A DNA stretch of 64,000 nt from Streptomyces cavernicola. Its GTDB lineage: Bacteria; Actinomycetota; Actinomycetes; Streptomycetales; Streptomycetaceae. The notes under the pieces are model-generated. The model was not told the origin of the DNA. It worked only from the letters and a program-made list of their open reading frames with translations, and did no database searches. The stretch's first letter is position 1. Each line of letters starts with the position of its first letter. Shown in pieces: positions 7,526-16,000 of the stretch. The translations under genes and the position numbers were made by a program. Where the stretch lies: contig NZ_JASCIQ010000002.1 in NCBI RefSeq assembly GCF_029968035.1, forward strand, positions 186,001 through 250,000, given 5' to 3'.

Positions 7526-9274
7526 CTACGCGCCGGCTGCGACCAGTTCTTCCAGGGAGTCGTGGCGGATCCGGTTCACCGGGATGCCCGCGTCCCGCAG
7601 GACGTGCACGCCGTTGCGGATCAGTCCGGGCGGGCCGGAGAGGTACGCGTCGTACTCGTTCCACGGGCCGAACTCCCGTACCGCGTCCGGGAGCTGGCCG
7701 AGTCGGCTCTGCTGGTCGAAGCGGTCGATCACCGGGCGCACCGAGAGCCACGGGTGGGTCTGCTGGAGCTGCAGCATGGTGTCGATGTCGTACAGATCGT
7801 GGTCGCTGCGGGCGCCGTAGAAGACCTCGACCGGGCGGCGGTCGCCGTGCTCGGCGACGTCCTCGACGAGTGCCTTGATCGGGGCGATCCCGGTGCCGCC
7901 GCCCACACAGAGCAGCCCGTTGTGCTTCCCGTGGTCGACGGTCATGCTGCCGGCGGGCGGGCCGAGGCGGAGGGTGTCGCCGGGGCGGGCGCGGTGCACC
8001 AGGGCGCCGGAGACCCAGCCCGCCGGGACGGCCTTGACGTGGAAGCTCAGCAGCCCGTCGGCGCGGGGCGCGGAGGCGAACGAGTAGTGCCGCCACACCC
8101 GCGGCCACCACGGGGTCTCCAGGCTGGCGTACTGCCCGGCACGGAAGGGGTAGGGCTGGTCGGGCCGTACGGTGATCACCGCGATGTCGGGGGTCCGGCG
8201 CTCGTGCGAGACGACCTCGCCGAACCACCAGGCGGGCGCGCGCTGCTCGTCCTCCGCGGCCGCGTCGATCATGATCTGCGAGATCGTCGTGTACGTCCGC
8301 ACCCAGGCGGCCTCGGTCGCCTCGTCCCAGGTGCTGCTCGCATACCGGCTGAGTGAGCCGATGAGCGCCTCGCCGACGGCCGGGTAGTGCTCGGGCTCGG
8401 TGCCGTACTTGCGGTGGCCGCGCCCGAGGTTCTTCAGGTACGAGACCAGGGCCTCGGTGTTGTCGAGGTTCTCGGCGGCGGTGAGCAGCGCCTTCAGGAG
8501 CCGGTCGCGCTGGGTGTCCATCGAGGCCGGGAAGAGCATCCGCAGGTCGGGGTGGCGCAGGAAGAGCAGCGCGTAGAAGTACGAGGTGACCTTGTCGGCG
8601 ACGGGGCCCACCTCGGCCATCGTGCGCTGGATGAGCACCGCGTCCGGGGAGGGCTCGGAGACCGCCGCGGTCGGGGCGGCAGGGGCGGTCGGGGCGGCAG
8701 CGGTCGGGGCGGCGGGGGCTGTCGCGCCGGTCGGAGCGGCGGGGACGGAAGAGGCCGCGGGTGCGGTGCGCGGGCCGGGCTCGGCGGCACTCGCCGTACG
8801 GGACGCGGCGGGCGGCTGGGCGAGTGCGGTGCCCGCGGGCCTGGAGAAGAAGGACGAGGCGGGGGCGGGACCGGAGACGGTCTCGGGCTCGGCCGTCCCA
8901 GCGGAAGACAGGGCGGACGGCGCGGACGGCGCGGACGCGGAGGGCGAAGCGGACGCGACAGCGTTGGCGGGCGTCCTCGACGGCGTGCTCAACGCATCGG
9001 CGGGCCGCCGCGCCTCGGGTATCCGGTGCTCACGTGCGCTGCCGTCGCGCCACGGGCCCTCGTAGCCGGAGCCGGGCGGCGTGGGCTGCTCCTGCGACTG
9101 CGCGGACTGCTCCCGCGCGGGCTCGGGCCTGAACTGCTCGGGCGTGGGCTGCTCGGGCGTGGGCTGCTCCGCCGGTGCGGCCGGGTTCGTCGTCCTCTTG
9201 CGCGGGGTGAACCAGCCGCCCCCGTCATCGCCAGAACTGCCGTTGTCGGCCGACTTGGTGGTCGGAGCGTCCAT
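7526..9274 (-). CDS. Flavohaemoprotein-like globin oxidoreductase with long disordered N-terminal extension
   Basis: A 582-residue protein. About 213 N-terminal residues are Pro/Ala/Ser/Glu-rich and probably disordered. Then comes a globin domain (from SPDAVLIQRTM; B-helix VTSYFYALLF; proximal His in RGHRKYG), followed by an FAD-binding domain (RHYSFAS) and a NAD-binding domain (CVGGGTGIAPIKAL). This order is that of flavohaemoglobins, which detoxify nitric oxide, but the extension roughly doubles the N-terminal part. I chose the ATG at 9274, with GCGAGG 6 bases upstream; an ATG at 9295 is possible. The gene is transcribed alone from a gap of almost 500 bp. Confidence 0.85.
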   Translation of the reverse strand: MDAPTTKSADNGSSGDDGGGWFTPRKRTTNPAAPAEQPTPEQPTPEQFRPEPAREQSAQSQEQPTPPGSGYEGPWRDGSAREHRIPEARRPADALSTPSRTPANAVASASPSASAPSAPSALSSAGTAEPETVSGPAPASSFFSRPAGTALAQPPAASRTASAAEPGPRTAPAASSVPAAPTGATAPAAPTAAAPTAPAAPTAAVSEPSPDAVLIQRTMAEVGPVADKVTSYFYALLFLRHPDLRMLFPASMDTQRDRLLKALLTAAENLDNTEALVSYLKNLGRGHRKYGTEPEHYPAVGEALIGSLSRYASSTWDEATEAAWVRTYTTISQIMIDAAAEDEQRAPAWWFGEVVSHERRTPDIAVITVRPDQPYPFRAGQYASLETPWWPRVWRHYSFASAPRADGLLSFHVKAVPAGWVSGALVHRARPGDTLRLGPPAGSMTVDHGKHNGLLCVGGGTGIAPIKALVEDVAEHGDRRPVEVFYGARSDHDLYDIDTMLQLQQTHPWLSVRPVIDRFDQQSRLGQLPDAVREFGPWNEYDAYLSGPPGLIRNGVHVLRDAGIPVNRIRHDSLEELVAAGA

Positions 9275-9769
9275 TCTTTGCCTCGCCTCGAACATCTTTC
9301 GGTTGGTCTGTGCACTTTCCGTAGGGAAAGCACCTGTCTTTCCCCGCTCTGCACCCGAAGGAAATTGGGCCCACATTGAACCTTGCCCTACCGCCTATTA
9401 CGGACCAGTAGGTCGAAATGTGATATTGCCCGCAAGCCGTCAACGCGGCCTGCAACCCCGTGTCTTCACACCGGACAAGTAGCGAGAAGTCCGGTAACCG
9501 ATCCCCCTCCAGCCTTGCGGCTTCGCTGCTCTCGCGCGGGCTCGGGCGCCCGCTGCTCAACCGGACTCGACCATACCGGCAGCGGCAGCGCACACAAGCC
9601 CCTCACCCCTCGTTCGGTTTTCCCCCAGGGCACGTGCGCGGCGCAATTCCTCAATTGCGCCTCGCCGCACCCCTTTTCGTCTCGGCCCCGCGGAGCACGC
9701 GCTACGCCCCCGCGAGTACCTGCACTTACTCCCCTTGTCGGACGCGCGTACCCGCCTCCCGGCGAGACG
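9275..9769. other. Long divergent intergenic region upstream of the flavohaemoprotein gene
   Basis: No convincing gene. It holds a small hairpin (CTTTCC 9315-9320 with GGAAAG 9325-9330) in the likely leader of the minus-strand gene, and an imperfect 19-bp inverted repeat at 9394-9412 (CCTATT / AGTAGG) that could be an operator. The rest is GC-rich without clear structure. Confidence 0.5.
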
Positions 9770-10315
9770 GTGTTTCACGTGAAACTTGACCGCCCCGCAC
9801 GACGGGCCACCCTCGCTGTCCATGTGGTCGCCGCCGCCGGCTGGCTCGGGCTGACGCTCGGCCTGCTCGCCCTCGCGGTCACGGCGATCACCACCGACTC
9901 CCCGGCGATGACCGAGGCCACCGTCCGCTCCATGAAGCTCTTCGCGGACTGGCTGGTCATCCCGCTGGCGCTGCTCACCCTGCTGAGCGGCCTCGTTCTG
10001 TCCCTGGGCACGCCCTGGGGACTCGCACGGCACCGCTGGGTCTATACGAAGTTCTGGCTGACCCTCGCCACCACCGTCGCGTCGGTCTTCGCACTGCGCC
10101 CAGGCGTCAGCGACGCCGCGGAGACGGTCGCCTCGGGTTCCACGGTGGTCGACCCCTCGGATCTGGTGGCCGGCCCCCTCGTCTCCCTGTCCGCGTACCT
10201 CTTCATGACGGTGCTCTCCGTACTGAAGCCCTGGGGGCTGACGAAGCGTGGCCGAAAGCACCGGGCCGCATCGCGTAATGCGGTGGACGCCAAGGGCGTA
10301 CGTCAGACAGCCTGA
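9770..10315 (+). CDS. DUF2269-like integral membrane protein
   Basis: A 181-residue protein with four hydrophobic segments: [59 protein letters not shown] and GPLVSLSAYLFMTVLSVL. The HVVAAAGWLG...LLSGLVLS pattern is seen in DUF2269 and related predicted membrane proteins, some of which resemble CopD. The start is GTG at 9770 or GTG at 9779; both are in or against the parS site at 9772-9785, so the first residues would read VFHVK. No strong ribosome site is visible. The next gene follows after 5 bases. Function is unknown. Confidence 0.75.
   Translation: MFHVKLDRPARRATLAVHVVAAAGWLGLTLGLLALAVTAITTDSPAMTEATVRSMKLFADWLVIPLALLTLLSGLVLSLGTPWGLARHRWVYTKFWLTLATTVASVFALRPGVSDAAETVASGSTVVDPSDLVAGPLVSLSAYLFMTVLSVLKPWGLTKRGRKHRAASRNAVDAKGVRQTA
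9772..9785. other. parS site
   Basis: Perfect GTTTCACGTGAAAC overlapping the start codon region of the DUF2269 gene. Confidence 0.9.
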
Positions 10316-10320
10316 TCCGG

Positions 10321-11187
10321 GTGTCGACACCTTCGCTCTCCACGCTGCCCGTCCGACGACTCACCCCGCGCGATCTGACCGCCTGTGCGGACCTCTCCGA
10401 GAACCGCGGCTGGCCCCGCGAGGAACACAAGTGGGGCCTGCTGCTCTCCGCCGGCACCGGCCATGGCATCGACGACCCGGAGGGCGGCCTGGTCAGCGCC
10501 TGCGTCGTCACCTCGTACGGGCCTTATGAGCGCCCGGAGTTGGCGGCCATCGGCATGGTGCTCGTCTCCGAACGCCACGCCCGCCAGGGCATCGGCCGCC
10601 GCCTGATGCAGCACGTCCTCGACACCGTCGGCTCGACTCCGCTGACGCTGCACGCGACGGAGTACGGGCGGCCGCTGTACGAAGGGCTCGGTTTCAGGAC
10701 GACCGGCCGCGCCGAGATGCTGCGCGGCCGCTTCCGTCTCTCCGGCCCGGCCCCCGCCGTACGCACCCGGCCCGCGACGGCCGAGGACCTGCAGGCGATC
10801 CTCCGCCTGGACGGCGAGGTCTTCGGCACCGACCGGACCGGCATGCTCACCCGCCTCCCCGCCTTCGCCGACCAGTTGCGGGTCGCCGAGGACGACGGCG
10901 AGCTCATCGGCTACGCGGCGGCCTGGCCGAACATGGGCACCCAGGTCGTCGGCCCGCTGATCGCCCGGGATACGGAGACCGCCAAGGCCCTCGTCGCCGA
11001 TCTGGCCCAGAACACCGACCGCCCGCTGCGCACCGACATCGACGTACGGCACGAGGAGCTGGTGGCATGGCTGAAGCTCCAGGGCCTGGAGTCCTGGAGC
11101 TTCAACTCGGTGATGACGTACGGGATTTCGGAGCTGCCCGGCGACTGGACGCGACGCTACGCCCCGCTGACGGTCGCCGCCGGCTGA
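10321..11187 (+). CDS. GNAT-family acetyltransferase, probably two-domain
   Basis: A 288-residue protein. The N-terminal half has the GNAT acetyl-CoA loop (IGMVLVSERHARQGIGRRLMQHVL; Q-x-x-G-x-G/A pattern) and a LYEGLGFRTTG segment near the domain end. The C-terminal half, RPATAEDLQAILRLDGEVFG onwards, begins like a second GNAT domain but lacks a clear CoA loop. This matches GNAT proteins with an inactive second copy. The start is GTG at 10321, 5 bases after the upstream stop, so it is likely cotranscribed with the membrane protein gene. Substrate unknown. Confidence 0.85.
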   Translation: MSTPSLSTLPVRRLTPRDLTACADLSENRGWPREEHKWGLLLSAGTGHGIDDPEGGLVSACVVTSYGPYERPELAAIGMVLVSERHARQGIGRRLMQHVLDTVGSTPLTLHATEYGRPLYEGLGFRTTGRAEMLRGRFRLSGPAPAVRTRPATAEDLQAILRLDGEVFGTDRTGMLTRLPAFADQLRVAEDDGELIGYAAAWPNMGTQVVGPLIARDTETAKALVADLAQNTDRPLRTDIDVRHEELVAWLKLQGLESWSFNSVMTYGISELPGDWTRRYAPLTVAAG

Positions 11188-11189
11188 GC

Positions 11190-11276
11190 CTAGGGCCTGT
11201 CGTTTGGATCAGGCCGGATCTGGTCGACGGTGAGGGGCGGTCGCGACCCCGGCAAGATCCAAACGACAGGCCCTAG
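11190..11276. mobile_element. 87-bp MITE-like element with 21-bp perfect terminal inverted repeats
   Basis: The left arm 11190-11210 and right arm 11256-11276 are exact reverse complements over 21 bp. Reading inward both contain GGGCCTGTCGTTTGGATC, and both tips are CTAG, which could be a 4-bp target duplication. The 45-bp centre has no coding capacity. It sits 2 bases after the GNAT stop and 14 bases before the convergent MFS stop. A strong hairpin would form in transcripts, so it may also terminate transcription both ways. Confidence 0.75.
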
Positions 11277-11290
11277 TCCCGCTCAGTGCC

Positions 11291-12505
11291 TCAGCCGGTG
11301 CTGCGGGCGAGTGCCTCCTGCCCGGCCGGCGCTCCGGAGGCGACGACCCGGGTGGCGCCGGAGCCGCGGCGCTCCAGTGCGGCGGAGAGCACGGCGAGCA
11401 CGAGGGCGGAGGCGGCGAGCACGGCGCCCACCCAGTTCGGCGCGGTGAAGCCGAAGCCGGCGGCGATGACCAGTCCGCCGAGCCAGGCCGCCAAGGCGTT
11501 GCCGAGGTTGAACGCGCCGATGTTGACCGCCGAGGCGAGGGTGGGCGCCCCGGCCGCCTGGTCGAGCACGCGCTTCTGCAGCGGCGGCACGGTGGCGAAG
11601 CCCAGGGCGCCGATCAGCACGATCGTCACGGCTGAGGCGATCTTGTCGTGCGCGGTGAGCGTGAACAGGGCGAGGACGAGGGCGAGCGCGCCGAGCGAGA
11701 CGTACAGCATCGGCATCAGGGCGCGGTCGGCGAACCTGCCGCCGATGAGGTTGCCGCCGACCATCCCGAGGCCGAAGAGGACGAGCAGCCAGGTGACGGA
11801 GGTGCCTGCGAAGCCTGCGACCTCGGTCATCATCGGCGTGATGTAGGTGATCGCGGCGAAGACGCCGCCGAAGCCGAGCACCGTCATCGCCATGGCGAGC
11901 AGCACCTGCACATTGCGGAAGGCGGCCAGCTCATGGCGCAGGCGCACGCCCTCCGGCTTGGGCATGTCCGGGACCAGCCTGGCCACACCGAGCAGCCCGA
12001 TCACGCCGAGCAGGGCCACGATGCCGAAGGTGACGCGCCAGCCCACGCTCTGCCCGATGAATGTGCCGAGCGGGACACCCACCACGTTGGCGACGGTGAG
12101 GCCGGTGAACATCATCGCGATGGCGCCGGCCTTCTTCTCGGGCGCGACCAGATCCGCGGCGACGACCGAGCCGATGCCGAAGAACGCACCGTGGGCGAGC
12201 GAGGCGACCACCCGGCCGGCCAGCATCAGGCCGAAGACGGGGGCGAGGGCGGAGAGGACGTTCCCGACGATGAAGAGGCCCATCAGGAGCATCAGCATCC
12301 GCTTGCGCGAGACCTTGGTGCCGAGGGCGGTCATCAAGGGAGCGCCCAGGACGACGCCGAGCGCGTATCCGGTCACCAGGTAACCGGCGAGGGGGATCGA
12401 GACATCGAAGTCGGCGGCCACCTCGGGGAGAAGCCCCATGATCACGAATTCGGTGGTGCCGATTCCGAAGGCCCCGATCGCCAGGGCGAGGAGTGCGAGC
12501 GGCAT
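11291..12505 (-). CDS. MFS efflux transporter (AraJ/Cmx-like)
   Basis: A 404-residue protein with 12 predicted membrane segments beginning MPLALLALAIGAFGIGTTEFVIMGLLPEVA. That start and the GTKVSRKRMLMLLM loop are typical of the drug:H+ antiporter-1 group that includes AraJ, chloramphenicol exporters and purine efflux pumps. The ATG at 12505 is used; the open frame extends 17 codons upstream through the operator region and is unlikely to be translated. It is divergent from the MarR gene with matched repeats between them, so MarR control is likely. Substrate unknown. Confidence 0.88.
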   Translation of the reverse strand: MPLALLALAIGAFGIGTTEFVIMGLLPEVAADFDVSIPLAGYLVTGYALGVVLGAPLMTALGTKVSRKRMLMLLMGLFIVGNVLSALAPVFGLMLAGRVVASLAHGAFFGIGSVVAADLVAPEKKAGAIAMMFTGLTVANVVGVPLGTFIGQSVGWRVTFGIVALLGVIGLLGVARLVPDMPKPEGVRLRHELAAFRNVQVLLAMAMTVLGFGGVFAAITYITPMMTEVAGFAGTSVTWLLVLFGLGMVGGNLIGGRFADRALMPMLYVSLGALALVLALFTLTAHDKIASAVTIVLIGALGFATVPPLQKRVLDQAAGAPTLASAVNIGAFNLGNALAAWLGGLVIAAGFGFTAPNWVGAVLAASALVLAVLSAALERRGSGATRVVASGAPAGQEALARSTG

Positions 12506-12557
12506 GAGGGGTTTCGCCTTCCCAGAGGGGTGACTGCGCCTTACGAGCGTCCACAAT

Positions 12558-12586
12558 AATTGCAGACGCTCTTTAATTGCAAACGC
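12558..12586. promoter_or_regulatory. Paired AATTGCAxACGC boxes between MFS and MarR genes
   Basis: AATTGCAGACGC (12558-12569) and AATTGCAAACGC (12575-12586) are direct repeats 17 bp apart, differing at one base. They form an AT-richer island in the divergent promoter region and are good candidates for MarR binding. The regulator assignment is inferred from position. Confidence 0.6.
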
Positions 12587-12673
12587 AGGCTATTTCATGC
12601 TTGGTCTATCCTGGGCGTCAGCCGCACCGGGAAACGGCCCACCAGGGCCTCACGGCAGGGAGGCAGGAGCCCC

Positions 12674-13138
12674 ATGACAGCGACGGACCCCGCACTGACC
12701 GCTCTCGCGCAGGGCTGGTGCGCCCTCTCTTCCCTGCACGGCAAGATCGAGGCGCATATCGAGCGCGCCCTCCAGGCGAAGCACGAGCTGAGCGTCCGCG
12801 AGTACTCGCTCCTGGACGTCCTCAGCCGCCAGCACGACGGGCCGGGCGGCCATCTGCAGATGAAGCAGGTCGCGGACGCGGTCGTGCTCAGCCAGAGCGC
12901 CACCACCCGCCTGGTCACCCGGCTCGAGGACCGCGGACTGCTCTCCCGCTACCTCTGCCCGACCGACCGCCGCGGCATCTACACCGACGTCAGCGAGGCC
13001 GGGGCGCAGCTGCTCGCCGAGGCCCGGCCGACCAACGACACCGCCCTGCGCGAGGCCCTCGACGCGGCGGCCCAGAACGCCGAGCTCGCCCCGCTGGTCA
13101 AGGCCGTCGAGTCGCTCAACGCCCCGGCGCCGGCCTGA
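12674..13138 (+). CDS. MarR-family transcriptional regulator
   Basis: A 154-residue winged-helix regulator. The recognition region HLQMKQVADAVVLSQSATTRLVTRLEDRGLLSRYLCPTDRRGIYTDVSEAG is a classic MarR core with the wing at the DRR segment. The start is the ATG at 12674 with AGGAG 5 bases upstream; longer frames reaching 12560 run through the operator. It is divergent from the MFS transporter gene, the usual arrangement for a MarR repressor of a drug pump that also represses itself. Confidence 0.92.
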   Translation: MTATDPALTALAQGWCALSSLHGKIEAHIERALQAKHELSVREYSLLDVLSRQHDGPGGHLQMKQVADAVVLSQSATTRLVTRLEDRGLLSRYLCPTDRRGIYTDVSEAGAQLLAEARPTNDTALREALDAAAQNAELAPLVKAVESLNAPAPA

Positions 13139-13217
13139 GCTCCTCGGCTCCGCCTCCGCCGTAATCCGCCGCACTTCCCCCAGGGGGCGCCGCCGCCCGC
13201 CCCGTAGGCTCCGCCCC

Positions 13218-13673
13218 ATGGGAGATTTCGCGATCCGACCCGCCACTGCCGACGACCTTCCGGACATCGTGGCCATGCTCGCCGACGACCCCCTGGGCGC
13301 CCAGCGCGAGTCCCCCGACGACCTCACTCCGTACGAGGCGGCCTTCACGCGCCTGGCCGGTGATCCGCAGCAGCACCTGGTGGTGGCTGTGCGCGAGGAC
13401 CGGGTCGTCGGCACGCTCCAGCTCACGGTCGTTCCCGGCCTTTCCCGTCGCGGCGCCACCCGCTCGATCATCGAGGGCGTACGCATCCACTCCGACGAGC
13501 GCGGCAGCGGTATCGGCACCCGCCTGATCGAGTGGGCCGTCGACGAATCCCGCCGCCAGGACTGCCAGTTGGTCCAGCTGACCTCCGACGCCACCCGCAT
13601 CGAGGCGCACCGCTTCTACGAGCGCCTGGGCTTCGAGGCATCGCATCTGGGGTTCAAGCTGCGGCTGGGGTGA
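13218..13673 (+). CDS. GNAT-family N-acetyltransferase
   Basis: A 151-residue single GNAT domain. The start is FAIRPATADDLPDIVAML; strand 4 and the CoA loop are RSIIEGVRIHSDERGSGIGTRLIEWAV, and the end is AHRFYERLGFEASHLGFKL. This closely resembles small free-standing acetyltransferases. The start is the ATG at 13218; the leader lacks a clear ribosome site. It converges with the serine hydrolase gene, and a parS palindrome lies between them. Substrate unknown. Confidence 0.88.
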   Translation: MGDFAIRPATADDLPDIVAMLADDPLGAQRESPDDLTPYEAAFTRLAGDPQQHLVVAVREDRVVGTLQLTVVPGLSRRGATRSIIEGVRIHSDERGSGIGTRLIEWAVDESRRQDCQLVQLTSDATRIEAHRFYERLGFEASHLGFKLRLG

Positions 13674-13690
13674 GGTCTGAGTGGGAACGT

Positions 13691-13724
13691 CGGCGGTCGT
13701 GTTTCACGTGAAACATGACCGCCG
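13691..13724. other. parS site inside a 34-bp palindrome between convergent genes
   Basis: A perfect parS core GTTTCACGTGAAAC (13701-13714) is flanked by CGGCGGTC on the left and GACCGCCG on the right. Together they form a 34-bp palindrome with one mismatched pair. It lies 17 bases after the GNAT stop and 40 bases before the convergent hydrolase stop, so it can act as a hairpin terminator for both as well as a ParB site. Confidence 0.85.
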
Positions 13725-13763
13725 ACGCCCTCCGCCGTTTCAGCCGCCGCCTCCGAAATCGCT

Positions 13764-15188
13764 TCAGCCGAGGCCGAACCACCCCTGCGGGTCCACCCCG
13801 CCCGGCACCGGCGCCCCCGCCTCGTACGGCTCGCGGGTGAAGACGAACGAGCCGAGGTCGAGGTGGCTCACCGAGCCGTCCTCCCGCCGCACCGCGCGCA
13901 GCGTCTCCCCCGCGTAGTAGCCGTTCAGGCCGGTCCACGTCCCGTCGGCCTCGGCGCGGAACGAGGCCGAGCGGCCGGCCGCCGCGAGCGGGCCGAGGTC
14001 GAGCCCGTCGTCCCCGCGCAGCCGAAGCCCGAAGGCATGCGTCCCCCAGTACCAGGCGCCCGCCAACTCCAGTACGCCCTGGTCGACTTCGGAGGCCGGC
14101 CGCCAGGTCTCCGGGATGCGCGGCTCCGCCTCCACGACGGTCTGGACGAGCTCAGCCGCCAGCGAACCGAGCAGCGGGCCCGAGGTGCAGTTGGCCAGAG
14201 CGACGGCCCCGACCTCCTCCTCCTCGCTGAACAGCAGCCCGGCCAGGAACCCCGGCAACGACCCCATGTGCCCGGCCAGCGTCCGCTGCTCCACGTTGAG
14301 CAGCTGCATCCCGAGGCCGTATCCCATGTACCGGTCCCCCGACTCGGGTGGCGCGGCCGGCGTCCGCATCTCCCGTACGGACTCCGCGCTCAGCACTCGC
14401 TCGTCGCCGCGCGCCAGGAAGGCCGCGAAGCGCGCCAGGTCCCCGGTGGTCGACCAGAGTTGGCCGGCGGGTGCCATCAAACCGAGGTCCTCCACCGGTT
14501 CGGCGAGGAGCACGTCCGCCCACGGGTGCACGGCAAGACCCTGCGCGTACGGGGCCTTCGGCTGCGCGCTCGTACGGTGCAGCCCGAGCGGTTCCAGGAC
14601 CTCGGCCCGCAGCACCTCCTCCCAGGGCGCACCGCGCAGCTCCGCCACGAGCGAGCCGAGCAGGGTGTAGCCGGGGTTGGAGTAGTGGTGGCGCTGCCCC
14701 ACCGGGTGCCGGAACGGCTGCTCGCCGAGCACGTCCGCGAGCTCGGGGCGTACGGTGCCGGGCGTCCGCTCCCACCAGGGCGAGGGTGACTCTGCGGCCA
14801 ACCCGCCGGTGTGGGCGAGGAGTTGGGCAACGGTCACGTCACCGGCGGCCGCGCCTACGCCAGTGCCCGCGCCCGCTTCCAGGTCGGGGCACGGCAGATG
14901 CTTGCCCAGCGGGTCGTTGAGGTCGAGCAGCCCCTCGTCGCGCAGCCGCATCACCAGGACGGCGGTGAAGGTCTTGGTGATCGACCCGATGCGGTACTGG
15001 GTGTCCGCGTCCGGGAGCCGACCCGCCACCGAACCCCGCGCTCCGTGCCAGACGACCTGCCCGTCCCGTACGACGGCTGCGACGAGCGACGGCGCCCGGC
15101 CCTCGGCCTGCGCCTTGGCGGTCCGGTGCAGCAGGGCGCGGCGCGTGGCGGGGAGCAGCTCGTCGTAAGCGTGGTCTTCGAGTGTCAT
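13764..15188 (-). CDS. Serine hydrolase, beta-lactamase class C / esterase family
   Basis: A 474-residue protein without a signal peptide. The active-site SxxK is in YRIGSITKTFTAVLV (about residue 93), and the second motif YxN is HYSNPGYTLLGSLV. The N-terminal two thirds form the beta-lactamase-fold domain, and about 120 residues after it form a separate beta-rich domain (ELAGAWYWGTHAFGLRLRG onward) seen in related esterases and peptidases. It is probably cytoplasmic and more likely an esterase or D-amino-acid peptidase-like enzyme than a resistance beta-lactamase. The start is the ATG at 15188. Confidence 0.88.
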   Translation of the reverse strand: MTLEDHAYDELLPATRRALLHRTAKAQAEGRAPSLVAAVVRDGQVVWHGARGSVAGRLPDADTQYRIGSITKTFTAVLVMRLRDEGLLDLNDPLGKHLPCPDLEAGAGTGVGAAAGDVTVAQLLAHTGGLAAESPSPWWERTPGTVRPELADVLGEQPFRHPVGQRHHYSNPGYTLLGSLVAELRGAPWEEVLRAEVLEPLGLHRTSAQPKAPYAQGLAVHPWADVLLAEPVEDLGLMAPAGQLWSTTGDLARFAAFLARGDERVLSAESVREMRTPAAPPESGDRYMGYGLGMQLLNVEQRTLAGHMGSLPGFLAGLLFSEEEEVGAVALANCTSGPLLGSLAAELVQTVVEAEPRIPETWRPASEVDQGVLELAGAWYWGTHAFGLRLRGDDGLDLGPLAAAGRSASFRAEADGTWTGLNGYYAGETLRAVRREDGSVSHLDLGSFVFTREPYEAGAPVPGGVDPQGWFGLG

Positions 15189-15298
15189 GCCCTCAGTTCA
15201 CCGGCAGGTCCGGGCCTCAGTCGAGCGGATTACGGCACCGTCCCGCCGTACGGGTCGTCAGGCGTACGGGTCGTGTGCCCGGCTGTCCCCAGGGCGCG

Positions 15299-15940
15299 TC
15301 AGGAGCGCGGCTCGTCCCCCGGCTCGTCCCCCGGCTCGGGCAGCAGCGGAAAGAGGCGGCTGATGAGCGCGACGGGGCGGGCGCCGTCCGGCCGGGCCAG
15401 CGGGCGCTGCTCCCGGTCCCGGTAGGGCGCGAGGGCCTGTCGGACGGCCTCGGCGACGCGGCTCATCTCGTCCGGTGTCAGATAGGCGACCGCGCTGAAG
15501 GCCTCGTCGTGGCGCCACTCGTCCGGCACCTCGTCCCTGCGGCTCAGCCACCGCTGCCAGCTCTCGTCCTCCAACCCCCGGGCCAGATCGCCGAATTGGG
15601 CGTCAGCGGTCGGGAAGCCGCTTGAGGATGTGGCCGGGGAGCCGGTCGGAGAACCGGTCGGGGATTCGCTGCGGCTCCGCAGCCGCCAGGGTCGGGCGCG
15701 CCCGCCGCTGTGGGGCGCTTCCTCGATCCGGCCGTGCCGGGCCAGCTGCCGCAGGTGGAACGAGCAGAGCCCCGAGCTGTAGCCGAGCCGAGCCGCGGCC
15801 TCGGTCGCGGTGACGACGCCGACGTCGGCGAGCAGTTCGAGCAGCGCCGTCCGCACATCGTGCTCGGGCAGCCCTTCGCCGCTCGTGCGGCCCTGGCCCC
15901 GGCCTCGCCCGTAGGAGGTGTTGATGTCGTCCTCGGTCAC
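15299..15940 (-). CDS. Winged-helix (ArsR-like) transcriptional regulator
   Basis: A 213-residue protein. Residues around [42 protein letters not shown] form a winged HTH of the ArsR/helix_turn_helix_5 type. A low-complexity linker with [10 protein letters not shown] follows, then a helical C-terminal region and a repeated acidic end, [13 protein letters not shown] use the GTG at 15940 ([11 protein letters not shown]) with AAGGTGG just upstream; the frame continues to a TTG at 15979 that lies inside the operator and is unlikely. It is divergent from the peptide deformylase gene; a 31-bp inverted repeat between them is the probable site for autoregulation. Confidence 0.78.
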   Translation of the reverse strand: MTEDDINTSYGRGRGQGRTSGEGLPEHDVRTALLELLADVGVVTATEAAARLGYSSGLCSFHLRQLARHGRIEEAPHSGGRARPWRLRSRSESPTGSPTGSPATSSSGFPTADAQFGDLARGLEDESWQRWLSRRDEVPDEWRHDEAFSAVAYLTPDEMSRVAEAVRQALAPYRDREQRPLARPDGARPVALISRLFPLLPEPGDEPGDEPRS

Positions 15941-15969
15941 TTCGCCACCTTCAAAAACCCTGGCTCGTA

Positions 15970-16000
15970 TGCTTTGCAAAGTCTGCTAGTTTGCAAAGCA
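15970..16000. promoter_or_regulatory. 31-bp inverted repeat operator, TGCTTTGCAAA-N9-TTTGCAAAGCA
   Basis: Arms at 15970-15980 and 15990-16000 are exact reverse complements over 11 bp with a 9-bp spacer; each arm also contains a nearly self-complementary CTTTGCAAAG. It lies in the divergent region between the winged-helix regulator and the deformylase leader. It is AT-rich for this genome and probably bound by the adjacent regulator. Confidence 0.7.

Noticed and set aside
9383..9769. N-terminal extension of the DUF2269 protein frame
   Set aside because: The frame is open, but its codon pattern is unlike coding sequence and the membrane protein is complete from 9770.
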